NCBI GenBank assembly: GCA_002917075.1
Contig: NTMA01000132.1
Coordinates: 30,784-94,783 of the forward strand
From: Hawksworthiomyces lignivorus
Taxonomy: Eukaryota > Ascomycota > Sordariomycetes > Ophiostomatales > Ophiostomataceae
Length of the DNA: 64,000 bases
Direction of reading: 5' to 3'
A program made the translations under genes and the position numbers. Under the pieces are notes generated by a model, which saw only the letters and a list, made by a program, of their open reading frames with translations, did no database searches and had not been told where the DNA came from. Positions 35,481 to 45,504 of the stretch are shown piece after piece; within the stretch, counting starts at the first letter, position 1, and the number at the start of each line of letters is the position of its first letter.

Positions 35481-38400
35481 ATGAGAATGCCTGTTTCACG
35501 CGCTCGCCGCGGCCGGCGACCTCGCTTTCGATCGCGGCCCTTCTTTGTCTCTACTGCTATCATTCTCTCGCTGGCTGCCCTGCACAGATTCGCCCCAGGC
35601 GCACTAGGACCCTCTCTTATCTCACCGCATCATGTAGACCTGTCCATAGGACGACGCACCGCTGTCGACGATGCCGTGAGCGCCGAATGTCGCCTCGTGC
35701 ACCAGGCCGACGACAAGTGCGCCTTTGTGCGCGCTAACTGCACGGACGACGATGGCGCAAGCCTGATGCCGTACCTGACGTTCTACTACTGCGCGATGGA
35801 GCACGCGCGTCCTGCTGCGTTCGGCATCTTGGTCGTGTGGCTGGGCCTGCTCTTCACGACCATCGGCATTGCCGCCAGCGACTTCTTCAGCGTCAACCTC
35901 GGCACCATCGCCAGCATCCTAGGCCTGAGCGAGAGTCTTGCCGGTGTGACCTTTCTCGCCTTCGGCAACGGCTCGCCGGACGTCTTCAGTACCTTCGCCG
36001 CCATGGGCTCCAACAGCGGCAGTATGGCTGTCGGTGAGCTAATTGGCGCCGCTGGCTTCATCACAGGCGTCGTCGCTGGGTCTATGGCCTTAGTGCGCGA
36101 GTTCAAAGTTAGCCGTCGCACCTTTGTGCGCGACATCTGCTTCTTCATCGCCGCCGTGGGCTTTGCCATGGTCTTTCTGGCTGACGGTCGCCTGAACTTG
36201 TGGGAGTGCTGCGTCATGATCGGTTTCTACGTCTTCTACGTCTTCACCGTTGTCGGTTGGCACTGGGTCTCTACGCGGCGCAAGCGCCGTCGCGCCCTCG
36301 AAGCTGCCTCCCACGGCCACTTCTATGCCGCAGTTGGTGCAGCGGGTGCCATTGACGAAGACCTTGCGCCCTACCGCGACGAGGATGAGCGGCGCACTGG
36401 TCCTGCAGGAGATGCTGGCGGAGACGGCGACGGCTTCGAAGAGCCCGATGACACCGCACCAGTGGGCGGGCGGAGGCGACGGCAGCCGCTGGTCGACATA
36501 AGCGCGCTGGAGCGCGGGCCACGCATCGAAATTGATAGCGTGGAAAGTCCTGTGGCGCGACCGGACGAGGCCAGTTCGACTCTAGAGAATAGCCTCCACG
36601 ACGACGAGCACACTCGCCTTCATCATGGCCCTGTCGACGAGGAAGAGTTGGACCGCCGGAACCGGCACATCACGGCCGAGATGACAAGCAGCATGCGAGT
36701 TAACCGGCCCCTCGGCCGGCGCAACACCGCGCTGACGCCAATTCGTCCCAGTCTGCTTGGCGCCCTAGAATTCCGGTCTGTGCTCGCGTCGCTACAGCGA
36801 TCCGGCACAATGCACCTCGCCCCAATCGACAGGCGAAGGTTAGCCACCCAGCGTCGTGCGAGCCTTACCCGAGGCTACTCTGTGTCTGCAGTGCCTGGGA
36901 CGGAGGACGAGTCAATGAGCAGGAGCGCCCTCTTGCCGCAGCCCAGATACGAGCGGGGAACGGCCATGAGGAACGCCCTGAGCCAGCAGGCGACTGGCGG
37001 ACGAGACCGAGCATTCTCTTCGGGCGACATGCCTCTCCGTCCGGTGGCCGGTGAATTCATTGCGTCCGCGCCTGCAGTGCCAGGTGTGGGAGGACAAGCC
37101 GAAGGGGCAGAGGTGGCAGCTCCTGCGCCAAGTGGAGGATTCACGTCACGCATCGCCCCGGAGGGCGCAGAATCAGTGTCTCCGGGAACTACAACCCCTT
37201 TGCCTGTCTTGCCCACGACGCCCACTTCGCAGCGCCCTCGGCCAGCACTAGGTCTCCACTTAGATATACCTTCTGCGCCGCACCAGGGCGCACGGCTCTC
37301 ACAGAGCTCGTCGCCTGCCTTGTCTCCTTTCCCCGGCTATATGGAGTCGCCTCTGCCATTCACTCCCGTTGCTCCGTCACGTACGTCGAGCCTTGGACTA
37401 CCTACGCAAGCGGATCGTCGACGCAATGACTCGGCCAGCTATCCGGGCCTAGAAGAGGACCAAGATGTTCCACCCAAACCTGTAAAATGGTGGCCCTACA
37501 GCGTGCTTCCACCGCCGCACGTCATTACGCGCACTCTCTTCCCCTCTCTTATGGGATGGCATGAGAAGACCATCTGGGACAAGTTTGTCAGCTTGATCTC
37601 GGTGCCCACCGTGTTTCTTCTCGTCTTGACGCTCCCAGTAGTGGAGACAGAGGTACAAGAGGACGAAGACGAGGAAGCAGAGCTGGAGGCAGAAGAACAA
37701 GAAGCACTGGCGTTGGGAGGGGCTGGCGATCCATCCCGCGTGCCTCTCATCAATGCAGTGGATGGCACTGATGCGGCAGCGCCCGAACTGGAGACCGAAT
37801 GGCAGCGGTACCGGCGAAGCACCAGCATGAGCAGAGAGCTATCGCCTTCCATGCTCCGAGCTATCAGCCGCTCGGATACGTCCCATCTGTCCTCGACGGC
37901 AGTGTCGATGCACTCTGAGACATCCACTGCAGATGCCGAAGGGCTAGCAGCGGACCAGCCCGCCCACCTGCCGCGCGAACGAGAGCGTGTGCCCGCCATC
38001 CCAGCAACTCTGCCAGAGCCCCCGGCCAAGCCCGCTGATCCCCTCGCAGATGCCGGCCTGAGCACGGCCGATACAGTTGACACCGTCGGCTGGAACCGCT
38101 GGCTGGTGGCGGTGCAGCTGTTCGCAGGCCCTCTGTTTACCGTGTTCATCTTGTGGGCCAACATGGCAGAAGACCTGGACCGGCCAGGCCGGGCACTGCT
38201 GCAGATGGTCCTGTACTCGCTGTTGGCGTCGTGCATAATGCTGGTGGTGCTGCTGGCGACGACGTCGGCCGAGCGGCGGCCCAAGTACCACTCGCTGCTC
38301 TGCTTCCTGGGGTTCATCATCAGCGTCGCCTGGATCTCGACCGTGGCGGGCGAGGTCGTCGGCGTGCTCAAGGCGTTCGGCGTCATCGTGGGAATCTCCG

Positions 38401-38930
38401 AGGCCATCCTGGGCCTGACCATCTTCGCCGTTGGCAACTCGCTCGGCGACCTCGTCGCTGACATCACCGTCGCCCGGCTGGGCTATCCGGTGATGGCTTT
38501 GTATGTCTTCTCCCCCCTTCTCCGCTTGCTCCACGCCAACGTGCCTTTCTCCAATTCTTCTCACAATATAATCTATTTTTGCTGACGAGTCTCTCTGTCT
38601 AGGTCTGCCTGCTTCGGGGGCCCCATGCTCAACATCCTGCTGGGTGTTGGCATCGGTGGGGCGTGGATGACTATGAAGGCGGCTGATGACCGCGAGCACG
38701 AGCAGCCCGGCGTGCCACGGCACTACGAGCCATACACGATCGAGGTGGGCAGCACGCTGTTGGTGTCGGCGGTGACGGTGCTGGTCACGCTGCTGGTGCT
38801 GCTCGTAGCGGTGCCGACGAACAAGTGGGTGATGAGCCGCAAGATCGGCCTGGCGCTGATTGGCTTGTGGACCGTCAGCACGGTGCTGAACGTGGTGCTC
38901 GAGCTGACGGGCGCGTGGGGCGTAGAATAG
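35481..38930 (+). CDS. Sodium/calcium exchanger family membrane protein (CaCA superfamily, YDL206W/NCLX-like)
   Basis: Two exons, 35481-38500 and 38603-38930, with a 102-bp intron (GTATGT...CTAG). The junction reads VMAL then SACFGGPMLNILLG in phase, for 1115 aa. The N-terminus has an Arg-rich stretch and a hydrophobic segment that may be a signal anchor. The first alpha-repeat (about residues 130-210) contains SLAGVTFLAFGNGSPDVFST, and further membrane helices follow. A long hydrophilic, Ser/Pro/acidic loop of roughly 550 residues comes next. The C-terminal membrane block has the second alpha-repeat, ILGLTIFAVGNSLGDLVADI. Family knowledge: the paired alpha-repeats form the cation-binding sites for exchange of Ca2+ against Na+ or H+ across an organelle or plasma membrane. 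Location and ion preference cannot be read from sequence. The ATG at 35481 is the first in frame; MPVSRARRG two codons later is an alternative. Confidence 0.9.
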
Positions 38931-41357
38931 GCGGCCGCCCGTCTCCTGGGAGATGACGAAGGAGGGGGGCGGAGAGCTTCCTCCAAAACAGCCCGACTGC
39001 CGCCGGCCCTATGAGTAGCGCAGGCTACTAGCTAAGGGGGAGGGCTGCTGGACGCAGCACTACGAAGCATGTACGAGTACTTTAGACAGCGCTTGTTTTT
39101 CTTGGCGACATCTGTCATCTCTTACGCTATACTTACTGGATGGTCATTTATCTGTATATACACGTATGTATTTTCTTTTTCCTTTGCAGGTGGTTGCTTG
39201 GGGGAATTAGCTGTGGAACTGCCTTTCCTATCCCTGACGAATACTGTTGACATATTTCGACACATTTGTTCTGTGCCGTTTTCTGTCAACTGCACATGAC
39301 CGACCAGGATGATTTTGATCTGCAAGACCAACTGAACATGTTCGTAGCCTCCTGCATCCTCCTTCTCTTTACAGGTTAGACACAAGGACTATGACTTTGC
39401 CGTTCGAGTGTAAGCCTCTCAGCTTTCACCAAAGGAGAAGCACCGAGAAGGAAGCAGAAAAGCGAAAAAGACGCAGCTCTTTTCCGTTTTCTATCGTCTC
39501 TTCCCACCCTCAATCCTTTCAATGTATGTATCTCTTTTTCATATCCAACCGCCTCAGCCGGAAGACATTTTGCGCTTTCATCACAACTCATATTTTCTCG
39601 TCTCTGTGTATTCCAGGACACGATAGCTGATCCTGTGCGTCTGCATCTTCTCGTGATGAAGAGCATCGTCATACCATTTTTTCCATATCCCTGGCCATGG
39701 GCTGTGCGCAATATTTCCCCCAACATGCGCATGAAAAAAAAAAAAAAAAAGTATTGCCTCTCTCTTACACGCGCATCGGTATGTAACTGCGGAGTATTTA
39801 GAGTAACATTGCTATCCGCTTTGGAAGCTATCCCAAACCAGATCGAGAAAAAGGCAGAAAAGGGAAATAAAGTGAGGAAATACTCGTAGAGCACAGCCCC
39901 GCCGCCAGAGCTCAAAATCGCACGTAGCATTCAGAGGTGGTTTTTCAGCTCGTCTTGCCCGATCTAAGCCGGTTATGGACCGAAGGTCACCCCCTCCCCC
40001 TATTTGTGCTTTTTTTTTTTTTTTTTTTCTTAGCCGCAGTTCCGTCCATTTGGCCTGGCAACAAAATTTTGTAAGAAAGATCAGGATCTCCGTGGATGGA
40101 AAACCTTGTGCTGAGATGGGGCATGACGTTTTGCGAAGAAAGCGAGCCTTGGGGAATCCGTTCGTGTCCATATCTTTACGACCGCCTCTCCTCCAATGCA
40201 GATAAAAAGGAGCCAAGACATATTGGAGACAGCCAAGGAAAGGTAGCCTCGCCAGCTCGCGCATCTGGTCGTGCCCATTCACGTTCCTGTACCAATCCTT
40301 TCTATCCGATCTTCGTAACCCTTCATGTACTGTACTAGTACGTGCGAGTAATATGCTTAGGCTTATGTCGTATGCGCAACCGGGCACCCGCGCTAGCTCA
40401 GTGATGAAAATAGCGCCGTTCAGCTCTGGATGCCCATCTTCTTTCCCGCCGCGACGCAAGAAACCCCTGCCAGGTTCCAGAGATCGTCCCAGTGGGAAAA
40501 ATCCTACATTACCACTTAGATACAAATCAAATCACATAAAAAATTTAGCACTAATCCAAGCCGATGGTGGCACTACGGACATGGAGCCTGTCCCTCCCCC
40601 CCACTTTATGGAGCATTGGTACGGACTACGCCGTAAGTGCAGTCTGTACGAATACGTACGATCGGGACGAGAGAGCACAAGAGGGGCAATGAGAAGCGGC
40701 GAGAGCGTCACGCAGATGAGGATGATGGAACGAGAAAAAGCTGAAGGTAGCATGACAACCTCGCAGGCCAGAAGCTAGCAGACGCAGTCTGTTGGGAAGG
40801 GGGAGAGCCGGCGCACGTATCACGCTGCGCTCAGGGCTGCATCCTCCAGAGCTAAGAGGGCCTCTAGCAGCCACAGAGGCAGAAGCTCGGAGAAGGAGGG
40901 GGAAGAGGGGCAGAGGCACGACAGAAAAAGAAATGAGCGGCCTCAAGTGTGTGTGTGGATATTTTGGGAGACGATGTGGAGGTGGCAGTGGTTCAAACTG
41001 CTCAGAGGGACACGTAACAGGCGGCCTTCCCTGCCCTATTCTTTGTCTCGCGAGAAACAAGTGCGGTCGGCGGTATTGCCGAGGGGCTGGTAGGAAGAGA
41101 CCATGCGAGGAGAGGAAGAAGAAAGAAGAACCTGATGTGGGCTAGGGACGCAAGGAGGGAGCTCGCGAGGAGTAGTATAAGAGGGGGGAGCTTGCCTTCC
41201 TCTCCAGAGCTATTGTAGACTTCATCTCAGGTTCATTTTTACCATCATCTCCTCATCTTGCCCATCTTGCTGCATATACACTGTCCAATCCTCACATCTT
41301 CACACCGATACATACTCTTTTAACCTCTTCCTTCACTCACAACCCCCACACTTCACA
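38931..41357. other. Intergenic with promoter of the Asn/Gln-rich protein gene at its right end
   Basis: No convincing gene. Poly(A) near 39734-39750 and poly(T) near 40010-40028 are present. Open frames crossing them translate to Lys or Phe runs and look accidental (for example 39812-40525 minus). The last 180 bp contain a TATA box and a CT-rich leader. Confidence 0.5.
41176..41181 (+). promoter_or_regulatory. TATA box of the Asn/Gln-rich protein gene
   Basis: TATAAG lies 182 bp upstream of the ATG at 41358. It is followed by a long CT-rich leader ending CACTTCACAATG, a pattern typical of well-expressed fungal genes. Confidence 0.55.
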
Positions 41358-42017
41358 ATGGATTTCAGCAAGCTGACCCAGGCCGCCGAGAACGCCGTCT
41401 CGAACTTCTCAAACAACGACAACAACAATAACAACAACAACAACAACGGCGGCGGCGGCAATGGCGGCAACAGCTGGGGTGATGTCGGCTCCAAGGCCAA
41501 GCAGGCCTTTGACGACTATGAGAGCAAGGGCACCGTAGACTACTCGCAGCTCGGCGGTGTCGCCAAGGAGGCCGCTTCCGTCTACCAGTCCGACTCCAAC
41601 AAGGGTGATCTGGCCGGCATTGGCAAGAACATTGCCTCTGGCATCTTCGGCGGTGGTAGCAACAACAACAACAACAACAACAACAACACCCAGCAGACCG
41701 ACAACCAGCAGCAGAACAACAACCAGCAGCAGAACAACAACCAGCAGCAGAACAACAACCAGCAGCAGAACAACAACCAGCAGCAGAACAACAACCAGCA
41801 GCAGAACAACAACCAGCAGCAGAACAATGACAATAACTTCGGCGGCAACAACAACAACAACAACAACGACAACAGCAACTTCGGTGGCAACAACAACAAC
41901 AACGACAACAACTTCGGCGGTAACAACAACAACAATGACGACAGCAACTTCGGCGGCAACAACAACAACAACAACAATGACAGCTACGGCTCCAGCAACA
42001 ACGATAGCTACGGCTCC

Positions 42018-42051
<34 letters not shown>

Positions 42052-42179
42052 GCTTCGGCGGCAACAACAACGACAACAGCAACTTCGGTGGCAACAACAA
42101 CAACAACAACGACAGCTACGGCTCCGGCAACAACGACAACAGCTACGGCGGCAACAACGACAACAACAACAACTACTAG
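41358..42179 (+). CDS. Asn/Gln-rich prion-like repeat protein, function unknown
   Basis: Single exon, 273 aa, start MDFSKLTQAAENAVSNFSNN. The N-terminal part carries two short non-repetitive, probably helical segments (SKLTQAAENAVSNF at about 4-17 and DVGSKAKQAFDDYESKG at about 42-58, then VAKEAASVYQS), separated by a poly-Asn run and Gly. The rest is almost wholly low complexity. Seven tandem NQQQNN hexapeptides lie at about residues 116-157, followed by degenerate NNFGGNNNNN and SYGSNN units to the C-terminus. There is no signal peptide or membrane segment. The composition matches prion-like or phase-separating domains, and the short helical modules recall small stress or conidiation-associated fungal proteins, but I recognise no named family. 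The TATA box and CT-rich leader suggest strong expression. The minus-strand open frame opposite is a shadow of the triplet repeats. Confidence 0.85.
41703..41828 (+). repeat. 18-bp minisatellite, 7 copies, encoding NQQQNN
   Basis: Seven head-to-tail copies of AACCAGCAGCAGAACAAC, identical except at the last base of the final copy, in frame with the surrounding protein. Near identity at the DNA level suggests recent expansion. Confidence 0.92.
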
Positions 42180-43995
42180 ACAGGTCCAGGACTCTGGGTC
42201 CCCGATTACAAGTGCAGCAGGTTGTAGGAGGATGACGTATATGCGTGTCTTTGCAGAGAGGTTGAGATCTCATGTATTACTTTTGTTGACCAAGCGAGCC
42301 TATTTATGAATGTTTTTGAAAGTTTTCCAGCTTTCATAAAGCCAGACTAAAATAAAAAGAAATGATACCAATTTTTCTCACTGAGCTTTCATATCTGTGC
42401 ATCTTATTCTCGGTAACGCTCCAATTATAATTTCGGAGCTCATCTTCTCTCACAGTAACTGAATGAACAACAATGTGACCTTCGAACGAGTAAAGGAGTA
42501 AGCTTCAGAGATGACAGGAGACGGCAGTTTCAGTTTTCCCGCAGGACGCTGTTAATGTTAAGAGAGATACATACGCAGAAAATGGCAAATACAATAGGTC
42601 TATTTGAAGAAGTACCAGTGCAAAACTCTGACAGCTTTTTTAAGATCAAGATCTTGATTTAGCCTTATCCAAGCTACATAGCTGGCGTCAGAGATCCGGG
42701 GCAGTGTAGATGCGGCTCGTATCTTTTGAAGCACTATCTAGTCTCTGTTGGTAGGAGGCAGATAGCCCGGGAATAGAAATGATTTTACTTGACTTGGATG
42801 ACTTCCATTGCGATTTTAATCCTCTATTATCGTAGCTTGACAGCCCTGATCAATGACCGGAGGGTTAAGATGGCGCCAAGTTCTATCATCACATACGTGT
42901 TCACTTCTTCAGTATTTTCTTTTGTGGATAATCTCTTGATGCGTCCCTTGGACAACCAATTTCAAACAAATAAGGAAATGAGATATGAGTCAATAGCAAG
43001 AAGAATGAGTCAAACAAGATAACAACGACAGCTTCAAGCGTGGAGATTAAGATATTTAAAATTACTGAGGGCTGTCACGAGGAAGGCGCAGCATCTTGGA
43101 TTCCGGGACATAAAGCAATGGTGTCCTCTATACAGCGTAGCACAGAGCAAAAAAAGCCCCAAGCCAGAAAGACTGTAGGATAAAAAAAGTAAATAAAACT
43201 AATTGTGATATCTCCAGGAACCATGAAATTGGCTTCTTGAAATGTGGTTGCAACGCGGCTCGGGACTCATTCCACAACCTACTTACACCGGGGTGATCAT
43301 AAAACAATAGTACGGGAATTATGGGGATGAAACACAAGAGGGCCATCCCCGGACTGCTAAGAGGAGCTTGCAGAGTCGATGACGACGTATTGTCGACAAG
43401 GCTCTTAAATTACTCCGAAATAGCTATGAGCAATTGAGATTTATATGAGGAGATGTGTCCTGAAATACGTTCCTGACCTTTCCCATACATACATAGCAGC
43501 TGTTTATTTCTCCTATTATAGGGCATTTTATTTTTGGCTTGTGATAAGATAACCAAATTGGGGGGCTCCTGTCCCCACGTGGCGGGGTAAGTCGTCAATT
43601 CCCCTTTCGCTTTCCATGTGAGGAGGGGACGACAGATGAAAGACAGGATTGGCAGGTACCACCCAAGCCAATTGCCAGCCAAAGCCAGTTCTTTCCCTGC
43701 CAAAAAAAAAAAAAGAAAACCTCTTCTTCATTGGGTTTTAGCTTGATCTGCAAGCTGTCCAAATTCAGAAGTCACCTCCATCGACCCTTGTTTTCTTTTC
43801 TCTGACCGCTCCTTCCACATTTCGTGAAGCTGTCTGGAGTATATATTAGACGACCCGTTTCCACTTCTGAATAGCTTCAACAACTGCTCCACCAGCTCAA
43901 TTCGCCTCTTCAATTGCTCCTACAGACTTTCAATCAGCACCCCTTTGCCTCTGCTCTACTTCTTATCTCTTAGCCTTCTTTCTCCCGCCGCAGCA
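42180..43995. other. Intergenic before phosphomannomutase
   Basis: AT-rich spacer with no convincing gene. A poly(A) stretch lies near 43701. A TATA-like element and CT-rich leader occupy the last 160 bp. Confidence 0.5.
43840..43848 (+). promoter_or_regulatory. TATA-like element of phosphomannomutase gene
   Basis: TATATATTA lies about 148 bp upstream of the ATG at 43996 and is followed by a pyrimidine-rich leader. Confidence 0.45.
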
Positions 43996-44679
43996 ATGAC
44001 CGCCGACGCTTACCCCCCGCTCGCCGAGCGCCCCATCAAGAACACCGTCTGCCTGTTCGATGTCGATGGCACGCTGACCCCGGCGCGTCTGGTAAGTTGA
44101 GAATAAAAATATTCCTCTCCAAGAGAGACTGCCTGTGTTGCTGGATCTCTCTGAAATTCTTCTAACGCCCACCTCTCCCCGCTTCTTTTAGCACGCCTCC
44201 CCCGAGATGCTTGATCTGCTCCACCGTCTGCGCCAGCAGGTCGCCATCGGCTTTGTCGGCGGCTCCGACCTAGCCAAGCAGCAGGAGCAGCTCAGCACGC
44301 CCGACGTGCCCGTCACCGACCTATTCGACTTTGCCTTCTCCGAGAACGGCCTGACCGCCTACAAGTCGGGCCAGCAGCTGCCCTCCACCAGCTTCATCAA
44401 GTGGTTCGGCGAGGACCGCTACAAGGAGTTTGTCAACTTTGTCCTGCACTACGTGGCCGATCTCGACCTGCCCGTCAAGCGCGGCACCTTTGTCGAGTTC
44501 CGCAACGGCATGGTCAACGTCAGCCCCATTGGCCGTAACGCCACCACGGCGGAGCGCCTGGCTTTTGAGGCCTACGATAAGGAGCACGGCATTCGCAAGG
44601 ACTTTGTCAAGGTCCTGCGCGAGAAGTTTGGCCACCACGGCCTGACGTGAGTTGCCTCCGAGCTACGTCCACGCGCACG

Positions 44680-44710
<31 letters not shown>

Positions 44711-45029
44711 GTATATATATAATCGTATGTCCTTATTTTACTTCCACTAACCTGCCTCTTACGTTGGGAAATGCAGCTTCTCTATTGGCGGCCAGATCTC
44801 GTTTGACGTCTTCCCTACCGGCTGGGACAAGACGTACTGCCTGCGCCACCTCGAGGACGAGGCTAAGAAGCCTGGCGGCATTGAGTACACCACCATCCAC
44901 TTCTTCGGCGACAAGACCTTCGAGGGCGGCAACGACTACGAGATCTACAACGACAAGCGCACCACTGGCCATTCCGTCACAGGCCCCCAGGACACCATCA
45001 ACGACCTCAAGAAGCTGTTTGGCTTGTAA
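43996..45029 (+). CDS. sec53: Phosphomannomutase
   Basis: Exons are 43996-44091, 44192-44646 and 44777-45029, with introns of 100 and 130 bp (GTAAGT and GTGAGT donors), giving 267 aa, the normal size for eukaryotic PMM. The HAD-fold nucleophile motif [11 protein letters not shown] is at residues 21-31 (Asp22 nucleophile, Asp24 acid/base). Other family blocks are [69 protein letters not shown] and [20 protein letters not shown]. Family knowledge: it converts mannose-6-phosphate to mannose-1-phosphate in the cytosol, supplying GDP-mannose for N-glycans, GPI anchors and wall mannans. It is generally essential. Intron 2 carries a CA/TA microsatellite. Confidence 0.97.
44681..44720. repeat. (CA)n(TA)n microsatellite inside PMM intron 2
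   Basis: ACACACACACACACACAC runs directly into ATATATATATATGTATATAT between donor 44647 and acceptor 44776, so it does not touch the coding sequence. Confidence 0.9.
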
Positions 45030-45504
45030 GCGGGTCCAGTAGGATGAAGGAGTGCGTAGCTAGAGTGGAAGAACTCGGGGAAATAAAAAAGGGCGCTCAA
45101 GTCGCATAATATAGAGCAAAGACGCATATACACACGCACACAAAGAAAAATGTAGGACTTTGATGTAATGAGAATATTTTATATACTAAATAAATAGGAG
45201 GAAACCAAAAACGATCAGAATCACATGTGATACACAGATAGACAGACAAGGGGCTGAAAAGCTCAAGCAGCAGTCTTAGTCTACGAAGAGAAGAAACAAA
45301 AAGAAAACGTCAAAATAGAGATATCATTGAGAAGGAGAACGTGACATAATCAAAAAGAGAATAGGACAAAACATGAAAATAGCTAATGTTGCGAGAAAAA
45401 AAAAGCGAGGGCCAAAAAAAAAGATATAAAAAAGAAGAAAAAGGCTCGAAAAAAAACAGACCACATAGCCGTCTCCGCCTATTCGCTATTATTGCACCCT
45501 TTTC
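45030..45504. terminator. Convergent 3' region between PMM and WW-phosphatase genes
   Basis: A 475-bp A-rich spacer lies between two stop codons facing each other. AATAAA-like sequences (for example ACTAAATAAATAG near 45185) and A-rich tracts fit 3' ends on both strands. No gene is seen. Confidence 0.5.

Noticed and set aside
39812..40525. 237-codon minus-strand open frame
   Set aside because: It reads through a poly(T)/poly(A) tract as a Lys run and has no family features.
41365..42273. 302-codon minus-strand Cys/Arg-rich open frame opposite the Asn/Gln protein
   Set aside because: It arises from AAC/CAG triplets read on the other strand. The plus frame has the promoter and the sensible N-terminus.
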